Positions 26,017 through 34,800 of a DNA stretch of 64,000 nt are shown here, piece after piece. The notes beneath the pieces are model-generated. The model worked only from the letters and a program-made list of their open reading frames with translations. It did no database searches and was not told the DNA's origin. The position numbers and the translations under genes were made by a program. Positions within the stretch are counted from its first letter, which is position 1; every line of letters begins with the position of its first letter. The stretch is from Gleimia hominis. GTDB lineage: Bacteria > Actinomycetota > Actinomycetes > Actinomycetales > Actinomycetaceae. The stretch spans positions 1,550,001 to 1,614,000 of the forward strand of contig NZ_CP126963.1 of assembly GCF_002871945.2 (NCBI RefSeq), read 5' to 3'.

Positions 26017-27459
26017 CTATTTCCCTATGTATTGGGTAAGCATGGGGGCCACCCCCACGTAGTTCGCAGGAGTTAGGGCCAGCAGGCGTTTTTCTTGTTC
26101 CGCTGGGAGCCCAAGTTCTTTAATAAAACATCGCATGGAAGACCCATCTATTTTGTGTCCGCGCGTGAGTTCTTTCAGCCGCTCGTATGGATCTTCCATC
26201 CCTTTAACACCCGCTATCGCTAGCACCCGCATGGTTTGCTGCACGGCCTCCCCCAGGACCTCCCAGTTATTTTCAAGGTCCGCACGCATTTTGCTTGCGT
26301 TCACGTCCACGCCTTCCAGCCCGCGCCGCAGGTTATTGAGCGCGAGGAGGGAGTGTCCCAACGCCACCCCGATCGTGCGTTTGGTGGACGAGTCCGTGAG
26401 GTCCCGCTGCATCCGCGACGTCGTAAGCGTTTGCGCGAGGTTGTCGAGCAGCGCACACGACACCTCCAAGTTCGCTTCCGCATTTTCGAACCGAATCGGA
26501 TTGACCTTATGCGGCATTGTGGACGACCCCGTACTGCCTTGCGCCTGCAGGTTCTGGTGGAAGTAATCCATTGAAATGTACGTCCACGCGTCAGTCGCCA
26601 GATTGTGGGCCACCCGGTTGTAGTGGGCAACGTGTGCATACAGGTCCGCTTGCCAATCGTAGCTTTCGATTTGCGTGGTGAGGGGGTTCCATTGCAACCC
26701 GAGGCTACCCACAAACTCTTCGGTGACCGCTATCCAATCCACGTTCGGTAGTGCCACCACGTGCGCCGCGTACGTGCCGGTTGCACCATTCATTTTCCCG
26801 AGGTACTCGGTGGCCTCTACGCAGCGACGCTGGCGCGAAAGTCGGTGCGCAAAAACGGCGAGTTCTTTACCGACCGTAGTGGGGGTCGCGGGTTGCCCGT
26901 GGGTGCGTGCCAGCATCGGGGTAGCGGAGTGCGCTTGGATCATTACCTGCAACTGGTCTTCAAGTTTGCGTGCGGCTGGCAACCAGATTTGCTCAACTGC
27001 CCCTTTAATTCCCAGGGCGTACGCCAGGTTGTTCACGTCTTCCGAGGTGCAGAAAATATGCACTACCTCGTGCAAGGCTTTGAGTTTTGCACCGTCTAGT
27101 TCTACACCTTCCAGGTCCGCTGGCGCGTTGTCTAAGCGGTGTTTTACGTAGTATTCAACTGCTTTGACATCGTGGCGCGTCTGCGCTTCTGCCTGGGCGA
27201 TCCACGCGATCGCGTCCGCGTCGAAATCCTTAGCGATACTGCGTAAGTAATCACGCTGCGCGCCAGTAAGCTGTGGGGCGCCGGGCAGTAGTTGGTGGTC
27301 GAGCAAGAAGATGAGCCATTCGACTTCGACGTGTACCCGCGCCCGGTTCAACGCGGGTTCCGACAGATGGTTCACCAGTGGAGCGGCAACGCGCCGGTAG
27401 CGGCCATCCAGGGGCCCTAACGCGATCGAAGGCTGAATAGTCGAAAGGTCGATGCTCAT
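26017..27459 (-). CDS. purB: Adenylosuccinate lyase
   Basis: A 480-residue fumarase-superfamily enzyme acting twice in purine synthesis: SAICAR to AICAR and adenylosuccinate to AMP. The signature GSSTMPHKVNPIRFENAE is intact; MLARTHGQPATPTTVGKEL and RHDVKAVEYYV are the other two conserved blocks. It is of the longer E. coli-like PurB type. It stands alone rather than in a pur operon. A 7-bp inverted repeat, CTCATAC (27455-27461)/GTATGAG (27482-27488), overlaps its start codon and could be an operator. Confidence 0.95.
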   Translation of the reverse strand: MSIDLSTIQPSIALGPLDGRYRRVAAPLVNHLSEPALNRARVHVEVEWLIFLLDHQLLPGAPQLTGAQRDYLRSIAKDFDADAIAWIAQAEAQTRHDVKAVEYYVKHRLDNAPADLEGVELDGAKLKALHEVVHIFCTSEDVNNLAYALGIKGAVEQIWLPAARKLEDQLQVMIQAHSATPMLARTHGQPATPTTVGKELAVFAHRLSRQRRCVEATEYLGKMNGATGTYAAHVVALPNVDWIAVTEEFVGSLGLQWNPLTTQIESYDWQADLYAHVAHYNRVAHNLATDAWTYISMDYFHQNLQAQGSTGSSTMPHKVNPIRFENAEANLEVSCALLDNLAQTLTTSRMQRDLTDSSTKRTIGVALGHSLLALNNLRRGLEGVDVNASKMRADLENNWEVLGEAVQQTMRVLAIAGVKGMEDPYERLKELTRGHKIDGSSMRCFIKELGLPAEQEKRLLALTPANYVGVAPMLTQYIGK

Positions 27460-27622
27460 ACAGTAATTGTTGCATAAAACAGTATGAGAACAATAAGGCG
27501 CTCATCACAACACGCATTAACCGCCGGTGTAAACTACCCGGTGCTGTGGATAGGCCTAATACACAGGATGGGCGTGTACACAGTCGGACGTGCTCCGCGC
27601 TATTGCCCCCTTTGCGGTCCGA

Positions 27623-27628
27623 TACTTT
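27623..27628 (+). promoter_or_regulatory. -10 element TACTTT setting a leaderless GTG start
   Basis: TACTTT ends 6 bases before GTG 27635, the same layout as the other leaderless starts in this window. It helps fix the start of the WXG-like gene. Confidence 0.5.
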
Positions 27629-27634
27629 TTCTAC

Positions 27635-27883
27635 GTGGACTTCATAACAGATATTTCATTGTCGGGAGCATGTATTTCCCTAGAGAGCAGCGCATCAGCA
27701 GTGCGTGACCTCGCGATGGAGTGGGAAGGGTCGGCTGCCGCGTCGGCTCGGTCCCGCCAACGCGAAATCGCAGACAAAGTGGAGCACGCCGCCGGGTTAG
27801 CGCGGCAAGCCCAAGCGTCTTGCAAGAAACTACAGGCATTACAGGTCGCCCAAGTGGCGTCCGCATTAGTGGGGGCACCGTGA
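27635..27883 (+). CDS. WXG100-like small helical protein
   Basis: An 82-residue protein with the helix-turn-helix look of WXG100/ESAT-6-like proteins: an N-terminal helix (ESSASAVRDLAMEWEGSAAA) with the W-E-G turn near residue 30, then a second long helix rich in Ala, Gln and Lys. There is no signal peptide. GTG 27635 is chosen for its TACTTT-N6 promoter spacing; the open frame extends upstream to 27590. It overlaps the next gene by 4 bases (GTGA). The pairing of a WXG-like protein with a large downstream protein is typical of type VII secretion substrates and their partners; no secretion genes are in the window. Confidence 0.55.
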   Translation: MDFITDISLSGACISLESSASAVRDLAMEWEGSAAASARSRQREIADKVEHAAGLARQAQASCKKLQALQVAQVASALVGAP

Positions 27884-29442
27884 GTGTCTTAATAGATTCG
27901 GGCCAGACCCGAGTGAACACTGTGAGCATTCTTCTAGCCGCATTCACAGCGAAAACAATTGTGGCGAAGCTGCAGATCGCCCAGGCAGCGATCAGTCTTG
28001 CACGTATTCCAGTGCAAGCCACCGCCATGACTGTTCCGTTTGGAAGCTCCGCTGCTGCTCAGCTGGATGCGGCTAACGCTGCTATTCCCATCGCGGAGCT
28101 GGATGAGTTTGCCACTAACTTATCGTACGTAGCAAGAATCATGGATACGGTAGAAAACCAGGTGCGCGGCTTATTCAGTCCGACTTTGGGAATAGCATCT
28201 TGGTTATCTGGCGACCAGTTGCGGGGCATAAATACCGCGCACTTGATTACCCCTGCTTCCCGCCTACTGGGCCCCGTTATTAATGATGCGCAACGGAAGT
28301 TTGCGCTTCCGCTTGGGATAGTCGCATTTTGGCAAGACGAGAGCAAACGCGGTGACAGTATTTTGACTGGACCGTTCTCACTGAAGAAAGCCGGTGAGTT
28401 CCTCAAACGGGGAATAGCAGAAATCTTTGGTGGCTATTACATTTACTCGCCCTTTCTGGACCCGCGTGAGGATGTGCGGCAAAGTGCGCGGGGGATAGCC
28501 ATAATTTGGGAGCGGCTCGTGCGCGCGACCGACCCGAATTTCTTTCCGATAACTCGAATCCGAGAATCCTCAACCGGGAAACAGGTACACGAGTTCGATT
28601 CGATTAACACTCACTTTGGTTTACGAGATGCAGCGGTGTGTGGCATGCTCACCAATCGTCTGAGCAAGAACAGTGACTGTGTGATTCCCGTGCAATCTTT
28701 AAAGGATAAAAACGGTAAAGAACCCGGGGTTGAAGTTGATACGCCTATGAACTCAGCAGATGTGCTGAACCGAGTGCACGATTTGGCAACCACGACGGGT
28801 GATAAGAACACTAATACGGTTGAGATCCTACGTCACAACACCCCCGGGTCTAGCCGCCCGAGCTGGTCCGTGAACATGCGGGGGACACAAACGTGGATGG
28901 TGGGCCGAAACCCAGCTGATGGGTTGAATGATGTGAAGATCATGGGTGGTTTGGTCACGGACTTGGAGCAAAGTGTGGCTGACGCGATGAAAAGCGCAGG
29001 AATTCAGCCCGGTGATGCCGTGGAGTTCGCAGGGCATTCACAAGGTGGGATGGCAGCTGCCTCGCTTGCCGGGTCCGAACTAATGCAAAACAAGTACAAC
29101 GTGGCAAGTGTGATCGCCGCTGGATCACCAATAGATGGAATTCGCGGGCTCGAGAACACATCAGTTGTTTCTTACATGAACACCGCCGACTTCGTCCCCG
29201 CTTTGGATGGTTACACCGCTCACGGCACCAATGAGCACATAATGGTGCACTCTATTTCTCAGCGTGACTATGCGCATTCATTGCCCGGATATGTTGCAGA
29301 TGCGTTGGAGGCCGACAGTAAAGGAGACGTTAACTTTGACGCGCTGGCGCAACAGCGGCGTGACAAATTGGGTTTGCGGGACGATACGGTTACTACCGCA
29401 CTCCGGTTTGACCTGGACCGCGTTAAGGAGGCGAGCAAGTAA
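27880..29442 (+). CDS. Large alpha/beta hydrolase partnered with a WXG-like protein
   Basis: A 520-residue protein. Residues 1-100 are helical and Ala-rich without a signal peptide. The C-terminal third is a lipase-like fold: VEFAGHSQGGMAAASLAG gives the Ser nucleophile near residue 386, followed by VIAAGSPIDG, YMNTADFVPALDG (possible acid) and a His-containing segment RDYAHSLPGYV. The middle region (about 100-330) is unfamiliar. The start GTG 27880 overlaps the upstream stop; the longer frame from 27721 overlaps the WXG gene and is rejected. Likely an esterase or lipase, perhaps exported by a type VII-like route (inference). The substrate is unknown. Confidence 0.7.
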   Translation: MSVLIDSGQTRVNTVSILLAAFTAKTIVAKLQIAQAAISLARIPVQATAMTVPFGSSAAAQLDAANAAIPIAELDEFATNLSYVARIMDTVENQVRGLFSPTLGIASWLSGDQLRGINTAHLITPASRLLGPVINDAQRKFALPLGIVAFWQDESKRGDSILTGPFSLKKAGEFLKRGIAEIFGGYYIYSPFLDPREDVRQSARGIAIIWERLVRATDPNFFPITRIRESSTGKQVHEFDSINTHFGLRDAAVCGMLTNRLSKNSDCVIPVQSLKDKNGKEPGVEVDTPMNSADVLNRVHDLATTTGDKNTNTVEILRHNTPGSSRPSWSVNMRGTQTWMVGRNPADGLNDVKIMGGLVTDLEQSVADAMKSAGIQPGDAVEFAGHSQGGMAAASLAGSELMQNKYNVASVIAAGSPIDGIRGLENTSVVSYMNTADFVPALDGYTAHGTNEHIMVHSISQRDYAHSLPGYVADALEADSKGDVNFDALAQQRRDKLGLRDDTVTTALRFDLDRVKEASK

Positions 29443-29640
29443 ACCCCCTAACCAGGGAGCCACCCAGTTGATTCCAGCCCCTGCCGGGTCAAGCCCAGCC
29501 AGACAGCCACCCTGCTGGGAACCAGCCAACCGGTAAAGCCCAGCTAGGTGCCGTCAAGGGCGTGCGGCAAGCGCTCCGCGGCTCGTGGGGCACCTTTTCC
29601 CAGGCTGTTGGGCTGTGTTCTAGCCCCCGTGGCGTGGGCG

Positions 29641-29646
29641 TAAACT
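29641..29646 (+). promoter_or_regulatory. -10 element TAAACT, leaderless hisC start
   Basis: TAAACT ends 6 bases before ATG 29653; the spacer GGGGTT is too close to the start to act as a normal ribosome site. Confidence 0.55.
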
Positions 29647-29652
29647 GGGGTT

Positions 29653-30741
29653 ATGAACCACTGCCATGTTTCGATTCGCCCCGACGTTGCCGCACTCCCG
29701 AACTACGTGCCGGGCAAACGGCCTCAGGGGGAAAACCCAGCAAAATTATCTTCCAACGAGAACCCATACCTGCCACCCGAAGCTGTGCTCACGGCATTCG
29801 CAGACACAGCACGATCCGTTAACCGGTACCCAGACATGGCCTGCACCGAACTGCGTGAAACGTTGGGGCAAATGCATGGGGTTACTCCGCAGCAGATTTT
29901 AGTTGGGGATGGTTCTTCCGCAACCCTTCTGCACGCGCTAACTACTGTGGCTCACCCGGGTAGCGAAGTGGTGTTCGCGTGGCGGTCTTTTGAGTCCTAC
30001 CCAATCGCCGTCCCAACCGTGGGATGCAAACCAGTGGCCGTTCCCCTCACCGACAAGGGGGATCACGACCTGGATGCAATGCTCGCAGCAGTAACCGATC
30101 GCACGTGCGCAGTGATTGTGTGCACCCCAAACAATCCCACTGGGAACGCGATCACCCTGCAGGCACTGCGAGAATTCTTGTCGCGTCTACCCAGCAGCGT
30201 GATGGTGCTGGTGGATGAAGCGTATATTGAGTTCGCCTCTGCCCCAGGGGTTGCGACCGCGTTGGGTTTGCTCGGCGAGTTCGCGAACCTGGTGGTTATG
30301 CGCACGTTCTCTAAAGCCTACGGTTTAGCGGGTTTACGCGTCGGCTACCTGGTGGGACACGAGGAGTTGATCGCAGCGATCACGCGTGTCGCCACTCCAT
30401 TTGGCGTGTCCACAACCGCGCAGGCCACAGCTTTAGCTGCGCTACGAAACCGCGGTTACGTAGAAGAAGCGGTGGCGGCTCTGTGTGAACAGCGCGACGC
30501 GACGATCACAACGCTGCGAAACCTAGGGTTAAAAGTGTGGGATAGTCAAACTAACTTCTTTTGGATACCCGCCGAGGACTGTCCCCTTCCACCCGCGGAG
30601 TTGGCCGCACGTTTCTTAGATCAAGGGGTTGCAGTGCGGGCGTTCCCACAGGGGGTGCGGGTCAGCGTGGGACTACCGCAAGACAACGAGCGGTTAATCC
30701 ACGTATTCCACGACCTGCTGGTGGGCGGCTCAGTACGGTAA
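29653..30741 (+). CDS. hisC: Histidinol-phosphate/aromatic aminotransferase
   Basis: A 362-residue PLP-dependent class I/II aminotransferase. Visible blocks are LSSNENPYLPP at the N-terminus, GDGSSATL, CTPNNPTGNAIT, VDEAYIEFA, and the Schiff-base lysine in RTFSKAYGLAGLRVGY. It most resembles HisC. In actinobacteria a stand-alone copy outside the his operon is often the aromatic (phenylalanine) aminotransferase Pat, so either role is possible. The last 12 bases overlap the 3' end of the converging YwiC-like gene. Confidence 0.88.
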   Translation: MNHCHVSIRPDVAALPNYVPGKRPQGENPAKLSSNENPYLPPEAVLTAFADTARSVNRYPDMACTELRETLGQMHGVTPQQILVGDGSSATLLHALTTVAHPGSEVVFAWRSFESYPIAVPTVGCKPVAVPLTDKGDHDLDAMLAAVTDRTCAVIVCTPNNPTGNAITLQALREFLSRLPSSVMVLVDEAYIEFASAPGVATALGLLGEFANLVVMRTFSKAYGLAGLRVGYLVGHEELIAAITRVATPFGVSTTAQATALAALRNRGYVEEAVAALCEQRDATITTLRNLGLKVWDSQTNFFWIPAEDCPLPPAELAARFLDQGVAVRAFPQGVRVSVGLPQDNERLIHVFHDLLVGGSVR

Positions 30742-31692
30742 TGTAACCACGATCAGGGCGGACAGGGCGATTTCCGGCAGCCCGATTGCCCGCGGCGGCC
30801 ACGGTTTTTCCCGCAGCCTCGCGGAAACTGGCATACCCACTGCCCGCACCAAGGTGATTGCCCACGCGAACACGTGCCACGGGGAAACTAGACCCCGGAT
30901 GAACAGAAGCAGTATCACGGCGAACGCGATCGCGTGGACTGTGATGGAGCCGATTAGCCACGGGTTGGAACGACGCTTTCGAATCAGGGTTTTGACGTAC
31001 GGCACGGTTAAGAGGAAGTAGGTGAACAGTAGGCACCAGAGGAACCAGGCGTGCGTCATCAGTGGACTGCTTTGCCAGAACACTTCTGCGGTGGAGATCG
31101 TGGCGGCGACGGGCACGAGTAGTGTGGATGCGGCGATCGTGGCTGTGCGCGAAAGCATGCCGCGTTCTTTCCGTTGCCACGCGGTGATCGCGGCGATTGC
31201 AACCAGGGGAATGTAGACAAGTGCCCACGACACCAAGGTGGGGCGGGCGATGAGTAGTGGGATGCCGAGCAGCCCGGTGGTGATGGCGTAGGTGGTTGTG
31301 GCTTTGCGGTAGCGGGTGCGGAAGTGGAATTTCACCCATTTTTCAGCGGCCCCGAAGAAGAGGAAACCACTGGTCCACGCGAGTGCAAGCAGGATGTGCA
31401 CCGCTCCCAGTGGAGCCAGGATTAGGCCGGCGATCAGTGGGAAAAATGCCATGCCCCAGGAGCCGTGCTGGTCGGTGATCCACCCGTTTTTAACTGCCGG
31501 TGATGTTTTGAACGGCCGCTTCCGCGCACCCCTTGGCTGATGTTTGCTTGAGCGGTGTGCCCCTGACGAGTGGCTGTGCGACTGCTGCGCCTTGGAGTCG
31601 CCGCTAGTTGTCTTGCCCGCCCGTGGCGAGGGAGAGGACGTCGCGGACGGTTTCTGGGGTGTTTGTTTTTGTGTTGCGGAAGAGTTGTTCAT
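30730..31692 (-). CDS. YwiC-like membrane protein
   Basis: A 320-residue protein. The first 65 residues are polar and Ser/Lys/Gln rich. QHGSWGMAFFPLIAGLILAP then matches the YwiC-like family (QHGAWxM signature), and about seven or eight transmembrane helices follow. The function of the family is unknown. ATG 31692 has TAGAAT six bases upstream; the ATG at 31698 would abut this element directly, so the internal start is preferred. It converges on hisC with a 12-base overlap. Confidence 0.85.
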   Translation of the reverse strand: MNNSSATQKQTPQKPSATSSPSPRAGKTTSGDSKAQQSHSHSSGAHRSSKHQPRGARKRPFKTSPAVKNGWITDQHGSWGMAFFPLIAGLILAPLGAVHILLALAWTSGFLFFGAAEKWVKFHFRTRYRKATTTYAITTGLLGIPLLIARPTLVSWALVYIPLVAIAAITAWQRKERGMLSRTATIAASTLLVPVAATISTAEVFWQSSPLMTHAWFLWCLLFTYFLLTVPYVKTLIRKRRSNPWLIGSITVHAIAFAVILLLFIRGLVSPWHVFAWAITLVRAVGMPVSARLREKPWPPRAIGLPEIALSALIVVTLPY

Positions 31693-31698
31693 ACGCAT

Positions 31699-31704
31699 AT
31701 TCTA
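31699..31704 (-). promoter_or_regulatory. -10 element TAGAAT, leaderless YwiC-like gene
   Basis: On the minus strand TAGAAT is followed by six bases (ATGCGT) and ATG 31692; there is no ribosome site. Confidence 0.5.
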
Positions 31705-31757
31705 CGGATTTTTTCGGGTTAAATCTGGGACTGGGGTTTGGGGTAGTGGATATGCTT

Positions 31758-31802
31758 CGCGGCCAGTACCGCTGGTATGGAACCGGGTCGGTACTGGCCG
31801 CG
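31758..31802. repeat. 13-bp inverted repeat between surface-protein and YwiC-like genes
   Basis: CGCGGCCAGTACC (31758-31770) pairs perfectly with GGTACTGGCCGCG (31790-31802) around a 19-base loop. It lies 69 bases beyond the 3' end of the surface-protein gene and about 60 bases upstream of the YwiC-like promoter. There is no T-run on either side, so it is either a terminator of unusual form or a protein site. Confidence 0.7.
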
Positions 31803-31870
31803 TGCTCTAATTACTTGTTAACGCTCTACTAACCGTGGGGTTTTGCGCCGCTACCCCGAGGGTTGCCGTA

Positions 31871-34800
31871 TTAACCCTGGTTTTTTACGCTGTTGCGCCT
31901 GCCGATTGCTAGTGCTGCAAGCCCCAGCCCGGTGATGGTAACCACTGGTGCTACCAGGCCTGCTGCTTGCGAACCGGAGGACGCGAGGTTGGATTCCTTC
32001 GCTTGCGTTAGGGTCACGTGTTTGAATCCTGGTGCTTTAGCAGGGGTTTTGTGCGTGGCGCCCGGGTTCACCGCATTCCCAGCAGGTTGCTCACCCTGCC
32101 CGGCGCCTGGTGTCGTTTGCTGGCCGTGCGTCCCCTGGTTACCGTGTTGGTTACCTTGTTCGCCGGGCTGGTTGCCCTGTTCACCGGGTTCATTCCCTTG
32201 GCCGCCGGGCTGGTTACCTTGCTCGCCGGTGCCGGGGGTTTCTTCCCCACCGGTTTCGGGTGCGCATGGTTTCGGCAGTTCAGCGTGGAATTCCCATTCG
32301 TTTTTCGCTCCTGGGAGGAACGCGAACCGGTCTTCTGGTTGCGCTTTTACGGTTACGGACGTTCCGTACTCGTATTCGTGCTTGCCCGCGCTCACTCCTT
32401 CACTGTTGAGAGTGTAGTGCACGTGGTCGCTGATTGGGATCGTGACGAATGGTTTCACTTTGCACGATGAGGGGTCGGATGCGTCTGGCACTGTCCCTTT
32501 AACTGCAGCGGGTGTTACGTGGTAGTAGTCGTATGCGCGTTTAGCTTCTGCGTATGCAGCTTTCGCATTGTCGTATTTTTCTTGTGCTGCCGCGAGCGCG
32601 GTGGCTGAAGCGTTGGCTTGCTTTTTCGCTTCTGCGAGCGTTTCTTGCGCTGCTTGCGCTTCTTCTATTGCTGTTTTGAGGTTCGCGACCGCCGTGTTGA
32701 TGGGGGTGAACTCTGGTGCGTCTACCTTCTGAGTGTCCACACCATCCCATTTGAGGGACTGTGCTTTTACTTGCAGCTGCTTGGTGTCCGCTAGGTTTTG
32801 CTCTGCTTGTTCTGCGTCTGCTTTGGCGGTTTCTAATGTTTTGTGTGCGGAGTCTGCTGCCGCCCGCGCTTTCTGGAGGTTCTTGGTGGCTGCTTCCACC
32901 CCGTTCCCAACGGCGAGCATCTGGTTGTACGCCTGTTGTTTCTGATCGGCGTCGGTCGACTTGTCTTGTGCTAACTGTTGCGCTTGCTCAACTTTGGTTT
33001 CAGCACTCTGTTGCTGCGAGTTTTTCTGGTTGAGTGCTTGCTGTTTAGCATTTTGAGTTTGCGCTGCTTTTTGTGCTTCTGCCTGCACTTGAGTTAACGC
33101 TGCTTGTTTGGCATCGAGTTGTTCTTGGGCTTTTGCAACGGCGTCCTGCGCTTCTTTCAGCGCTGCGTCGTCGCCACTGAGCGCAGCTAGTTTATCTTGA
33201 GCGTTTTTGAGTTCTTCCTGGTGTACTGCAACGAGTTCTTCCGCTGCTTTGAGTTTGTTTTCTTCGCGCTCGAGGCTGGTTTGTGCATCTGTGACTGCTT
33301 GATCAGCTTCGTCATACGCAGCTTTCGCCTGACTCACAGTTTGTTGCTTGACGTCAACTTCAGCTCGTGCAGCAGTAACTTTACTGGTGGCCGCCTGAGC
33401 TTCTTCTGCTCGGCTCGACGCTTCACCCTGCTTGTCGGTGAGGTCTTTTTGCGCGCTGTCTACCGCGGTTTGCGCTTGCTCGGCTTTTGCTTTCGCTTGG
33501 TCTAGCTCTTTTTGTTTCTGTTCCACAGTGTCTGATGTTGCGTTATTCTGCGCATTTTCGAGGTCTTTCAACGCTTTATCTAACGCTGCTTTAGCTTCGG
33601 CAGAACCATCAGTAAGCTGGGCTTTCAGAACGTCGTAGTACTCCGTGAACATCCTGGTGTATTCCGCAACTGAATAAGCGGTCCCCACGCTTTGTTCGTT
33701 TAGGACAATGCTATCGACCCGTCGATACGGTCTGAGGTCTCCTCTAGTAGCGGCTTTGCCATACCCCATAGTTTGATTGTCCGCACCACTCCCCTTTTCA
33801 GACCACATCAAGTGATCAACTAGATTGGTGTAGTGTCCAACAAATGCCGCGTTGGCATCTATGCCATATTTTTTCTTGATCTCTGGATTTTTTAGTGCCT
33901 CTTCCATTTCGGTACGGCTCTTGAACCCATTCGCGCGCAGTATTTCAAAGATTTCTCTCTCTTCGTAGAACCAGCCCTCGAAAGGATCATCAGCGCCCCA
34001 AGACAGGTTCTCATAAGGCGGGTTGTAGGCTTTAGAGTGCTCAATCTCTGTGGATGACCAGTTCGCGTTATGCTGGGCTACAGCCATATCGAAGTCTGTA
34101 ACTCTTAATTCTGTGAGTTTACGGCCATCTATACCACCTTCTTTAGCCCTAATCTCATTCGCTTGGGCCAAGTACTTCAATGATGCCTTCATCTGTTCCA
34201 GTGAAGTCGCGTCCCCTTCAGCACCGAGGTGAGTGGCTTCCAAATAGGGCCTACCAGTATTGATTAGCTTCTCGGTCTCGAACACCTTCAAAGCCTCTTC
34301 GGATCCGTTCTTCTCGAAGAATCCTTTGGAGCCTAGCGCCCATTGTTTCTGCGCTTCTGCTTTTGAGGCTTCTACCGCTTGCTTAGCTTTGTCAACGTTC
34401 GCTTGTGCCTGCTCAACCGTTATGCCACCTTGGTTACCAGCAGCTTCAGCTTTAGCGTCGTCCAACTCTTTCTGCGCGGCTTCCACTGCCTTATCCGCTT
34501 GCAGCTTCTCCTGCTGAGCCTTTTCCAACGCCGCTTGCGCATCTTGCACGGCCATGTCAGCCGCCTGTTTTTGCGCTTGCGCCCGCTCGGCCTGCTGCTG
34601 CGCCTGCTCTAAAGTGGTTTGTGCGGCCTGCTGCTCAGCTTCCGCAGCTGCTACCGCTTCCTCTTTGCTGCGCAGCTCCGTCATTTTCTCCATCACAGCC
34701 GCGTTACTTGCGGCAACAGTCTGCTTCTGCGTATCCACCTGCGCTTGCGCTTGATCCAACGCTGCCTGCGCGTCCTCCACCGCTTTTTGCGCCTCACTCA

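Noticed and set aside
27721..27880. Longer N-terminus for the hydrolase starting at 27721
   Set aside because: This extension overlaps the WXG-like gene in another frame and is Arg/Ser-rich; GTG 27880 with a 4-base overlap is the natural start.
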